A stretch of 64,000 nucleotides of DNA from Synchiropus splendidus (taxonomy: Eukaryota; Chordata; Actinopteri; Syngnathiformes; Callionymidae): NCBI RefSeq assembly GCF_027744825.2, contig NW_026527054.1:930001-994000 (forward strand). The letters run 5' to 3'. A program made the translations under genes and the position numbers. Below, one piece after another: positions 1-8,551 of the stretch (its first letter is position 1; each line of letters starts with the position of its first letter). A model generated the notes under the pieces. The model made no database searches and was not told the origin of the DNA. It worked only from the letters and a program-made list of their open reading frames with translations.

Positions 1-991
1 AAAGTATTTTAAAGTTTCTCAAGAAACATTCAGGCAACATCAAGTACAACAATGGTCTACTACAGAACCCTCTATCGTTTGTATGTGGTCATTGTAAGTG
101 CCAAAGTAAGTTTCACTTGATATTGTTTACACTGTTAGGTAGTCGTTTTGTGGTTTAGTGCTTTACATAAATATACGTGGGTTTTAATTTGAAGGCCACT
201 TTTGTCTTTTGAAAAAAACGGCGGATGCGCAAGGTAAGCTCGTGGTTGATTTGTGTTGGGTTGTTAAGAACAACATGGACATATAGGTTTTGACCGTTAA
301 GTTTGGATTTTTGGATGTTCCTGAGACCATTACTTTCAATAAAGGAGGATCAAGTTCCACGGCACAAGCTTCAGTTAGTTTTTTATGTTTTTTTGATTCC
401 CGTCCAGGAGAAGCTCGGGGAAAATATATTCGTACGGATGTACTGGTGAGAACGATGAAAATGGAAACATTCGGGGCAAAGGAGGAACAAGTCAGAAACT
501 AACGTCGTTCACAACAATAGAGGTAGCAAACTATTGGAGTTTGCAATCACAGTCATCATTGCATCTTCTACCTCCATCATCGTGCTAGAGGGCTGTGTAT
601 CCAAGAAGTATTAAGTCTATACAGTGATGATACCTTTAAATATGACCTCATGGTATACAACTTTGTGAAAGGACATCAACAATGTCTAAAAAGATGTGCA
701 CACTGTCCGTGGAAACAACATACTCTGTTCTCTTCTGTATTTTAAAGACTATTGTGACTAATCCTATTTTGTTTGTTCGTGTGTTAAAAAAAATCTGTAA
801 TCAGGAGACCAGCTTTCAGCTATACTTTTCTTTCGCAAGATAGAATTCGATTTAAGTCTCTGATATTGAGCCCTCGCTTCAGGATTGGACAGCAGTGTGA
901 GAGGGATGTTTAGCTTTAATAATGTGACGAGAAACTAGGACCATCCCGCAGGTAATGGAGAACTTCTTTTATTATGCGGTAGGGAAAGGTA
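1..991. other. Left flank, no gene recognised
   Basis: I recognise no gene here. A 70-codon plus-strand ORF at 290-502 matches nothing I know. In another plus frame, codons 531-611 spell a hydrophobic stretch (FAITVIIASSTSIIVLEG) followed by a short basic tail ending in KKY and a TAA at 612-614, which would suit a membrane segment. It has no clear start and runs opposite to the viral genes to its right. Around 220-236 an ATG in a GC-rich context is followed by CAAG/GTAAGC, which resembles a splice donor. Neither is enough to call a host exon. The boundary of the Polinton-like block lies somewhere in this stretch, but I see no terminal inverted repeat. Confidence 0.3.
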
Positions 992-1477
992 CTAGAATAT
1001 ATCAATCACATGAGAGCCTTTTACAGCATTTCCTTCATACATAAATTTGCCATTCATATTCCAACCATCACCATTTTTGCATATCCTCTGGATAATGTAT
1101 TCAGCATTTCTTCGAGCTTTTGACGGAAGGATATTTAGAATATCCTGACCCAAGTCATCTGTTACAAAGGGTGTTTTTAGAACACTTTCGACACGACTGT
1201 CAGAGTCGTGGGGGTGATCGCTGACTCTGTCTCGTTGTAAAGTCAGAGTTACTCTCCTTTGGTCTCTCTGATCCTGTTTTGTAAAGGTTAAATATCTCTG
1301 CAATAGAGCATCATACTTTTTAATCTTCTCATACGAGTTTAACTGAGAATCATTCAGAATGGTCCTCATCTTCTCATTCAATTCATCTTTGGCAGTTTCA
1401 CAGATGTCGGAGGTTGGACTTGATAACTGGTTAATTTGCTGAGGAGAGACCAGATACATTTTCTGGACAGTCTTCAT
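992..1477 (-). CDS. Conserved Polinton/adintovirus-associated protein, 161 aa
   Basis: This is an intact 161-codon ORF, the only uninterrupted one in the viral block. It starts with MKTVQKMYLVSP, has a charged helical middle, and ends with a compact segment containing GWNMNGKFMYEGNAVKGSH. That ending resembles a domain I recall in unnamed proteins beside the minor capsid genes of animal Polintons, where a tryptophan, a short beta segment and a KG.H turn close the protein. The start codon lies 6 bases after the stop of the pX-like gene (1484-1486), so the two were probably expressed together. The stop follows the final VIDIF closely, so a few C-terminal residues may be missing. Function unknown. 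I infer a virion-associated or nucleic-acid-binding role from position only. Confidence 0.55.
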   Translation of the reverse strand: MKTVQKMYLVSPQQINQLSSPTSDICETAKDELNEKMRTILNDSQLNSYEKIKKYDALLQRYLTFTKQDQRDQRRVTLTLQRDRVSDHPHDSDSRVESVLKTPFVTDDLGQDILNILPSKARRNAEYIIQRICKNGDGWNMNGKFMYEGNAVKGSHVIDIF

Positions 1478-1584
1478 CGTGTTTTACTTCTTTACAAGTC
1501 CTCCTATTAGATTTCCAATGATTGGAACGGCAGCCGCTAGCAACGGCAACAGGAATCCTCCCGATTGCTTTATAAGAATCCTTC

Positions 1585-2260
1585 ATCTACGCTTCACGCA
1601 CGCCTTTTTATTAGCCAAGAGTCTGATGTTCTCATGATTCCGCTTTTATTTTGTCATGCGAGTCTTGTTTTGTTTTCTTCCTCCGTTCTTCCTGTTTGTG
1701 TGGCACATGGCTGGAGCCAATCAACCCCAGATCACCTGAGTATTAGAGCACCTGGACTCCAGCACCGTGTGCCAGATTGTCCCCTATTATTCCCTGTGAT
1801 CGACTCCTCTAGTTCCTGCAGATGGAGTCCTTTGTTCCCTGTGATTTCTTCTCTAGTTTCTGTGACGCTCTCCTTTGTTCCCTGTGGTAACTCCTCGTTC
1901 TCTTGGCTCTCCTTGTTCGTTCTCTTGTTCTGTGCGCTAGTTAGCTTATTTTGGATTTCTTTGTCTTAAACCCTGGTGCCTGAGTTAGTGTTCGGTTTCT
2001 TCCTGTTTCCGCCTTTCCTGGTTTCTTTTGTCTCTATCTCTGTTCATTGTACTTTCGTCTCTCCGTTCCCAAATTTAAGTTGGTTTGATTCTCCCAGTTT
2101 GGTGACGCTTTCTGTTTGGTCTCTTATTCTTGTATATGGACTTCGGCTCGTTTGGTTACTCTGTTTTGGACATTTAGACTTTATCTTGTGTCTCCCGGTT
2201 TGGTGACGCTTTCTGTCGTGATTTTGTTGTTTAATTATTAAAATATTGTTTTTGACTCGG
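1585..2260 (+). other. Pyrimidine-rich plus-strand ORFs, not coding
   Basis: Two open frames (1565-1969 and 1976-2206) cover the LTR. Their predicted products are long runs of Leu, Phe, Ser and Val, which is what a T/C-rich strand gives by chance. They begin in viral sequence and run across the insertion junction, so neither can be an ancestral gene. I annotate them only so that a reader does not mistake them for membrane proteins. Confidence 0.75.
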
Positions 2261-2323
2261 TCCTGCCTTTTGTGACTTTCACCACTGCGCTTGGGTCCCG
2301 CTCCACGTCCTTGACCCGTGACA
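1630..2323. mobile_element. Solo LTR, Ty3/gypsy type, with 5-bp target duplication
   Basis: A 694-bp insertion interrupts the pX-like gene. Both flanks carry GATGT (1625-1629 and 2324-2328), a 5-bp target-site duplication. The right end, CTTGGGTCCCGCTCC then CCCGTGACA, is the usual 3' end of fish gypsy LTRs in plus orientation. The left end TCTCATGATTCC looks like a decayed TGTCATG start. The body is pyrimidine-rich and contains two copies of GGTGACGCTTTCTGT (about 2101 and 2203). There is no internal coding sequence, so this is an LTR left after recombination between the two LTRs of a full element. Confidence 0.72.
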
Positions 2324-2509
2324 GATGTTTTTCTTCTGTTTTTTCAGTTTTTTTTAACTGAGCCTGCGACAACAGTACATTCCCCTTCAAAACGTTCAGG
2401 GCGATCTCATCGAGAGCTTGAATAAAGTCCCGAGAACTATGCATCAAAATGTCTTTACGTTTCATTTAAGGAGCATGGTATAGTTCCTTAAGTAAACCTG
2501 CGTTTCTTT

Positions 2510-3054
2510 TTATATGTGCTGACATGACTTAAGCAGACGTTTTTGGTATGGTATCCCAAGTATCCCAGTCCTTAGTCTGTAGCGTTCTGGACATGAGGGT
2601 GTTAGATCAACAATTAAGTACCCGTGAGCGCCAGCTGTAGCATCTTCAAAGCTTTCTTGAAAGAAAACTCTTTGAGACGGGTAAACTTGTTGAGCAAGAA
2701 CTTTTATCTGCGTTTTATTGCGAGGATACAACTATATTTACTACGATGAAATAAGTTTTGCGTCACCATTATAACACTCATATTTTTATGATGTCTGTCA
2801 AATGTTTTCTATCAGAAGGAAATACATCTTCATTTTCAAAAGATTTAGGTAAACCTTCAATGAATTTGATATTTTTATTCATCTTTTGCAATTCACTGTA
2901 CATAGGTTCAAAAGACGTATACATACATACAATCTTTATTTACAATTGACATCATCCATCACAAGTATACATGGGTCTTTCCTAACCCTGATGGTCCCAC
3001 CACTAGACATGAAAATGATGTTTTCAAGCGCGGATCAAAATGAATTTCTTCCAT
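2510..3054 (-). pseudogene. FtsK/HerA-type genome-packaging ATPase, broken
   Basis: The start MEEIHFDPRLKTSF at 3054 leads directly into a Walker A motif, GPSGLGKT (2974-2997). The frame closes after HVYL. A second frame then carries MYTSFEPMYSELQKMNKN and IEGLPKSFENEDVFPSD, matching the ..SE.QP.Y.EL... and ..GLP segments of Polinton packaging ATPases. The C-terminal part (2510-2731) holds PRNKTQIKVLAQQVYPSQ and HGYLIVDLTP, the usual end of this family. No Walker B acidic pair is visible between the middle and C-terminal parts, so I infer an internal deletion near 2735-2760 in addition to frameshifts. In Polintons and adintoviruses this enzyme pumps genomic DNA into the capsid. It begins 26 bases after the polymerase stop codon on the same strand. 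Confidence 0.75.
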
Positions 3055-3079
3055 AATGACCCAGTCATCCACTCAAAAC

Positions 3080-6000
3080 TCAGAACCCAAAAGGTTTGGT
3101 TGTGCCGTACAAAAAAAATCGTCTCTTATCGCACATGTCTCTTATCGAGTTTTGTAGGAACTGATCTGTTTTTTAAAGTGATGTTCTTTTTATCCCTCAC
3201 AATATTGTGTTGATGGGTCTCAAGCACCCCATCAGGTGAATTCTGTAAATAGCCCTCTACACGATCTCTGACGGAGTCAAAGTTTATCTGCTGAAAAGAT
3301 TAGGACCCGCCGAAGCGAAGTCCTCGATGCTATCCCCGTCGAGTTCATCAGTCAGATCACTGAGATAGTTACCTAATTTTAAAGGCGTCTTGCTGTCTTT
3401 CACCACATATATCAAGCTGTCTGTGTCAACATAGAGAACATCCTTCTGCAAGTAAAAGCTCCCATAAAAACATTGGTGCTTTTACCAGGAGGGTAGAGAC
3501 CCTTGTAACGCCACTGGATCACAACTTTTTTCTCATCCAGCATGTTAAAGTAGCTGACCTCGTATTTCCCTGAAAGCAAGAAACTGAAAAACTCGTTGGG
3601 GTCTGACACTACAGAAACCTGAGACATGTTCTCTTTCTGACAGAACTTGCCTCAAAGGCTATTAACCAAAGCCTTAGCCACCTGTCTCTTTGCAGGGTTG
3701 TGACAAATCTTATCAGCACAAAGCAAAATCCCCCGATGTGCTTGATAATCCTAAATGTATTTGTCGTGGCTTTCCTGATCAACGGCCTCAGCAGGGTAAC
3801 CAGAAGCCTCCTGCTTGCCCTTCAGGAATGTACGGATGTAACCTGTGAAAATACAATCACTAGATCTATCAAAATGCCATACTTCGATAATCTTGGCCAC
3901 CTTGTATCCCTTGTCCAGAGCCTTGTTGAACTCAACCGTGACCCAGACCCCTGTCGAAGCACGCTCATCATCATTATGCGTACAGCCACTGTCTTGGACA
4001 ATACGACTTGAACAGATACTGCATAACGTGAAGTGTAATTTACCGCCTGGTCCTCTGTAGGGTAAAACGGGTAATATAAAACCCGAGGAGGATAGACAAC
4101 CGCCTTGATAAGACCAAAGTACTGTCTGGGATCCCCAAAGTCCTTGTGAATTTTTCGGGGGTGACCTAGGAACACGTGCTGTTGACGTAAGGATACAGAG
4201 GTGACATCAGCGTAATCAACTTTTTCACCAGGTTGGCCGTGTAACGCAGCTTTAAAGCGCTGGTTCTACCGCCGTAGAGGGCATTACGAGGGTTGAGAGG
4301 CTCAGGGGTGTCAAAATCTAAGAGAAAATCTCTGAGATTATCACACGATTGTCGAAGTGAACGCCATTCGTGTTCCCAGATGGTAATAAGATGCACCTCA
4401 TGATCAGACTTTAACGCCTGCTCTCTCTCCATCGTAGCAGAGTAGAATTCACCATATGGTCTACCTCTTAACAGACAGACTGCATGTGGGTCGACACATG
4501 AAGGACAACCGTGGGAGAAATATCCATAAAACTCCCAGACCTGCTTAACACCGTCAACTTTAGCATAACCGTCAACAAAATACTGGCCAAACACCATCTC
4601 CCCACGGTTCAAGGCATGTTGTATCAAAATGCCCTGTCTGTGTGATTCCCATAGCTACCAATGGATGGAAGCATGTGAGAACCTCTTGTTACCTTTTATT
4701 ACATAATTGTTGGGACATGGTATTGCTAATGTGTCTGGTTTTAAAAAGTTGGTCCTGAAAACAGCCATACACGCAGAGGTGATTGTTATGGACGAGAGTG
4801 CAACACCTGTTTCTTTAAAAAACTCCTCTCTAAATATCATGCATCCTCTGGCCAGAATGTCAACATCATTTTTACAATAGTGAATAGCTTCACTCCTGAA
4901 ATTGAAAGAATTATCACGCACAGTATCATACCAGCTTTAAAAATCTTTCTGTTCAGGGTCTGACATGCCCTCGAAGCCGTAGTCTGATGGAGGAGGATAC
5001 ACCCCTATGTAATGCAGACGATCTTTCAAGCTCAACTTGTGTGGAAAAAAAACCCTTGCACTGCTCGGTGAAACCTAGAGCTTTATGCATGAAGCTGAGT
5101 CGCATGGCTAGGAATGAGAGAGAGTCGATAAATTTTAGCTTGTAGTGAGGATCCTCAAGACAAATATCTTACTACCGGTCATGATTATCCTCTTACGTAT
5201 TAACCCTTCGTCAAGCATACCTCTGAAGACAATGACGCTGTCAAAGCCCCTGGCATTATGTGCAACAAAAACACAACTCTAAACCAATTCTTTCTGAAAT
5301 ATAAAAGAAACGCTCGAACACATTCGAGACCATTAAACATCTATTCTTCACCTCTCTGCGTCTTTACACACACTAAAGAAGGGACATGTCTACCTTGGTC
5401 GTCTGTAAACGTTTCAAAATCACAACAAAACAGATCAGGAGGCTCAGTCTTCCTGGCAATGGGCTGAATGTAGCACTGGTGGACCTCGTTTGTCGATGAT
5501 AATTCTACATTGCAGATTTTACATTTAAGCACACCGCAACAACTGTTAGGTTTACCCTGTTTTAATGGGATATACCGGCACCTTCCGCATTTTTCACATT
5601 TTTTGTATATCTGGCAGAAACTGCTCCCATTAGCGCCAATCTCTTTGTGTCTCACAATGCAGGAAGGTGTTCTACAAACCCGGCAACCATCGCCACAAGT
5701 TACAGGCTTTGGGACCTCTGTAGGGCAAACAGGATTGTGACAAACGCTACGGTGACCTTTGCAGATGTGTTGTGATTTATACCCCTTATGACAGCTGACG
5801 CAAAAGTGACGTCTTCCTAAAAAACCCTTTGGGTTTTTTACCCCGCAATAGTGTCCCTGAAGTAGAAACAAGTATGAAGGATCCGAACCATCAGCAAAAC
5901 CTGTGGCATAATGCGCTAATGGTTGGTTTGCTGTTGTTTTATGAAACACAACAATTTTACGCCTCACTATCCATTCAAACAGGGGTATATCTGTGAATGT

Positions 6001-6165
6001 GATAGGTGTTTGAGAATCTAAACCAGCTTTGTTTTGTAATTCCCTCCCCAACTCAACACAATCTTGATACGTACGGTTAGGATTAAGGAGACAAGAAAGG
6101 CTGATTGCAAAGCAAAGCTGATCAGTTCCATCACTACCAACTAGAGACTGTAGAGATGTCATCAT
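3080..6165 (-). pseudogene. polB: Protein-primed family B DNA polymerase, Polinton/adintovirus type
   Basis: The best-preserved viral gene. The first open segment (6165-5341, 274 codons) has an N-terminal globular part, a cysteine/histidine-rich middle with many CxxC pairs, and exonuclease motif I (DFET, residue 249). Exo II (HNARGFD) is at 5234-5266, Exo III (HYCKNDVDIL) near 4890. Motif A is split between two frames at about 4175-4215. GHPRKIHKDFGDPRQYF follows. Motif B carries a stop at 3652-3654 (NSL then TGA where Trp is usual). Motif C (YVDTDSLIYV) is intact near 3405-3433. At least four other frame changes occur. The stop is TGA at 3080-3082. This polymerase copies linear DNA from a terminal protein primer in the nucleus. 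Its start overlaps the end of the upstream gene by 4 bases. Confidence 0.85.
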
Positions 6166-7013
6166 TTTTTACCAAAAATTTTGGCATGCAGTGTCTTCTT
6201 GAGTTTGCGTTTAGCGCCACCTCGAGGGTTATGCACAATTTGGACCGTTAATTCAATTATCTTACCCATAACTATGACTCTGTCAGATTGCATGGTGTTG
6301 CTCAGGAGGGCCTCAAAAGCAGGGTAGATATTTTCCCCGTCACCTTCAACCACAACATTAACATGTTCTTGAACATCTTCACCAACCACTTCAAGCTGAA
6401 CCACATCCTCTCGATGTGCTAGTCTCTGCGTTTCATCTGCCAACTCTCTGACCTGTTGCATCAAACCTCTGTAGAAAGTTGCTAAATCAGGAGTGTCGGG
6501 TACAGCAGGACGTGTTAGCACCCTTCTCATCCTATCTGTGTTAAAAGGCTCTATGACTTCTGATTCAATACCGGTACCTCTTACACAGCATCCTTCCTGA
6601 ACCGAATCACCGTCATCATCAACATTGTCATCGCTACAGCTGGAGCCGGACACATCTATCAGAGGGTCAAGAGCTGGTGTCCCTGAATCAGCCGTCTGTT
6701 GATTATCAACAAACCTTTCTTACCAATCGCCATTGTCTAAAGAGGTATCAGCCCTACCTTCCCGAGATGATGCAGGAACAATATTTAAAATACGATTATC
6801 CTCTCTCTCAGCGAAAAAAAAAATGGACTCCATGTTTTCATTTATACTCGGATCATAGACCAGCTCTACATCCTCCTCAGACATGCCGTCAAACAAGCCA
6901 GACAGAAACATGCGTGTCGGTGAAGCACTCTGGTCAATGAGGTGTGGTGTAGTGTCCTGGTTGTGGGTGGATTCAGGGTCAGAACCAGAAGGAAAACCAT
7001 CATGGTTGGCCAC
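6162..7013 (-). pseudogene. Acidic protein upstream of polymerase, in-frame stop
   Basis: Two open segments (7013-6720, 97 codons, and 6653-6162, 163 codons) are in the same frame, and the 66 bases between them are open apart from one TAA at 6720-6722. So this reads as one gene of about 284 codons with a nonsense codon. The product is Asp/Glu/Ser-rich at the N-terminus and again after the stop (SCSDDNVDDDGD). It ends in a basic Lys/Arg-rich tail (GGAKRKLKKTLHAK) that overlaps the polymerase start. I do not recognise the family. The acidic body with a basic tail would suit a DNA-bound accessory or terminal protein, but that is a guess. The TAA sits in a G/GTAAGA context, so a splice donor is a less likely alternative. 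Confidence 0.5.
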
Positions 7014-7258
7014 AATTTAATAATAATAACAATAAAATAATAATTTAAAATAATTAATAAACAAAACAGCAACCTCAAAACACAATCACCCACGGTGCTT
7101 TTAAAAATTCAGGCTCCAAATGGACCTTACTGTGGTTGAACTTCAGTCAGGTCAGTCCACGACGTCTGTTACCACCAGGTCCTTGTAGTTTTAGGAGCCT
7201 CACGACTTCAGACACCAGCGCTTTATTCGTTATGTCCTTCCTGACGATTTCTGTAACG
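7014..7258. other. AT-rich spacer between viral block and LINE
   Basis: Bases 7014-7075 are almost entirely A and T, with runs of AATAAT, directly upstream of the minus-strand start at 7013. This could have been the promoter or terminal region of the viral element. Bases 7076-7258 show nothing I recognise. No terminal inverted repeat of the Polinton is visible here. Confidence 0.4.
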
Positions 7259-7984
7259 TCACCTTACCTTCACCTTCACCTTCTTCTACCGCTTATCCGG
7301 GGTCGGGTCGCGGAGGCACTATTTGGAGCACGGAAGCCCAAACTTCCCGGTCCGCACAAACCTCCTCCAGCTCATCCCTGGGGATCCCGAGGCGTTCCCA
7401 GGCCAGACCGGAGACATAATCTCTCCAGCGAGTCCTGGGTCTTCCCCGGGGTCTCCTCCCGGTAGGACATGCACGGAACACCTCCCCAGGGAGGCGTCCA
7501 GGGGGCATCCGGATCAGATGCCCGAGCCACCTCAACTGGTTCCTCTCGATGTGGAGGAGCAGCGGCTCCACCCCGAGCTCCTCCCGGATGACCGAACTCC
7601 TCACCCTATCTCGAAGGGTGCGCCCAGCCACCCTGCGGAGGAAACTCATCTCAGCCGCTTGTATCCGCGATCTCATCCATTCGGTCATTACCCAAAGCTC
7701 GTGACCATAGGTGAGGGTGGGAACGTAGATGGGTAAATCGAGAGCTTCGTCTTGTGACTGAGCTCCCTCTTCACCACGACGGTCCGATACAGCGACCGCA
7801 TCACTGCTGCAGCTGCACCAACCCGTCTATCAATCTCACGCTCCCCTTTTCCCTCACTCGAGAACAAGACCCTGAGATACTTAAACTCCGCCACTTGGGG
7901 CAAGAACTCTCCACCGACCTGGAGAGAGCAAACCACCTTATTCCGGTGAAGAACCATGGCCTCAGACTTGTAGGTGCTGATCAA
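7259..7984 (-). mobile_element. LINE (non-LTR retrotransposon) 3' end, reverse transcriptase C-terminus
   Basis: Minus-strand frames 7984-7688 and 7688-7293 join into the C-terminal part of a LINE reverse transcriptase. The first has KSEAMVLHRNKVVCSLQ and EFKYLRVLFSSEG. The second has RMRSRIQAAEMSFLRRVAG, LRWLGHLIRMPPGRL and RPRTRWRDYVSGLAWERLG. These phrases are very common in fish genomes. A one-base shift near 7690 separates the frames. The 3' end, near 7259-7290, is the standard CTTCTACCGCTTATCCGGG end followed by short CTTCACC repeats. The palm domain with the catalytic aspartates lies upstream and is absent, so this is a 5'-truncated dead copy. I am sure of the class but not of the exact clade. 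Confidence 0.85.
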
Positions 7985-8204
7985 TAGATAAAAGGCCTTT
8001 AGGCCAAGTTGGTTGCTATTTTCTTATTCTTTAGCATAAATAGGCATGTTTTTGTTTTGTTTTGTTTTGGTTTCGTCGTTTAAGTTCCACACTATTTTAT
8101 GACTATTTTATTATTTTATTTTAGACTTAAGTTTTAGACTTATTTGGGGACAAGAGTTTTGGGAGTGAAGTTGGAAGACGTGAACATTTTGAGGGAGACG
8201 AGAA
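7985..8204. other. AT-rich low-complexity spacer
   Basis: T-rich sequence with TTTTG and TTATTTTAT repeats. I see no gene or element boundary in it. It separates the LINE fragment from the composite block that starts near 8205. Confidence 0.4.
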
Positions 8205-8500
8205 GTTATGACGTGTCATGGGATTATTTGGGGTCACAACTTGGGGGCGCTCTTGTTATGTTGCCGTGTCACCATCCGGTTTGTTGGAAGTTGGAACCGT
8301 GCATAAAACCTGCTGTGTTGATACATCCTGTGTGTATTCCTTTCAGCTTTGGCTACCACAGGGCGTGTCTCTTCAACCCACTTGGGAGAACGAATCAAAT
8401 GTCCGGACCATCATTGTGCAGTGTCGCCAGGTTCACGGACAGGGCCCCAGGCTACCAGGCCCAGTGGAGCGCTCGAGGCCGAGGCACTGAAGGAGCGAAT
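8205..8500 (+). repeat. LTR-like module, copy 1
   Basis: Begins near GTGTCATGGGATTATTTGGG, contains CCGTGCATAAAACCTGCTG (a decayed AATAAA; the other copies read GTGAATAAAACC), and continues through AGGGCGTGTCTCTTCAACCC. The same module is found in plus orientation at 36275-36570 and, for its first 150 bases or so, inverted at about 27690-27830, where it lies just upstream of a gypsy gag gene. From that placement I infer it is, or includes, the LTR of that gypsy family. ORFs across it (8144-8509, 8218-8490) are not conserved between copies and are not genes. Confidence 0.5.
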
Positions 8501-8518
8501 TCAATATGAATAATAATA

Positions 8519-8520
<2 letters not shown>

Positions 8521-8550
<30 letters not shown>
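8521..8550 (+). repeat. A30 homopolymer after AATAATAAT
   Basis: A run of 30 A follows GAATAATAATAAT. The equivalent place in the second block (about 36578-36594) has the AATAATAAT but only a short A-run. It may be a retroposition tail or a slippage-expanded A-run. No processed gene precedes it. Confidence 0.7.

Positions 8551-8551
<1 letters not shown>

Larger units (their letters stand above)
1484..2465 (-). pseudogene. Adenovirus pX-like basic/hydrophobic protein, split by an LTR
   Basis: The N-terminal part starts at 2465 (MKRKDILMHSS) and runs about 47 codons to the LTR insertion at 2323. The C-terminal part resumes below 1630 with a basic stretch rich in Lys and Arg, then a glycine-led hydrophobic segment (GGFLLPLLAAAVPIIG) and ends in VKK. 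A basic segment plus GGFL...G hydrophobic tail is the arrangement known for pX-like core or membrane-active proteins of adintoviruses, distantly like adenovirus pX. The gene is dead three times over: the LTR insertion, a one-base frame offset between its halves beside an A-run near 2330, and an in-frame TGA at 1583-1585. It lies between the ATPase and the 161-residue ORF on the same strand, as expected for a morphogenesis module. Confidence 0.6.

Noticed and set aside
1565..2206. Plus-strand ORFs that look like multi-pass membrane proteins
   Set aside because: They lie in a pyrimidine-rich solo LTR and cross its junction; the Leu/Phe/Ser/Val content follows from base composition.
3700..4060. 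Plus-strand ORFs (3700-4011, 3845-4060) within the polymerase region
   Set aside because: They are antisense to recognisable polymerase sequence and match nothing.
6700..6730. GGTAAGA at the in-frame stop as a real splice donor of the acidic viral protein
   Set aside because: The frame is open and unchanged on both sides of the single TAA over the following 66 bases, so one nonsense change is the simpler reading; no matching acceptor with a branch point stood out.
7323..7736. Plus-strand proline-rich ORF opposite the LINE
   Set aside because: It is the antisense reading of the well-recognised RT C-terminus.
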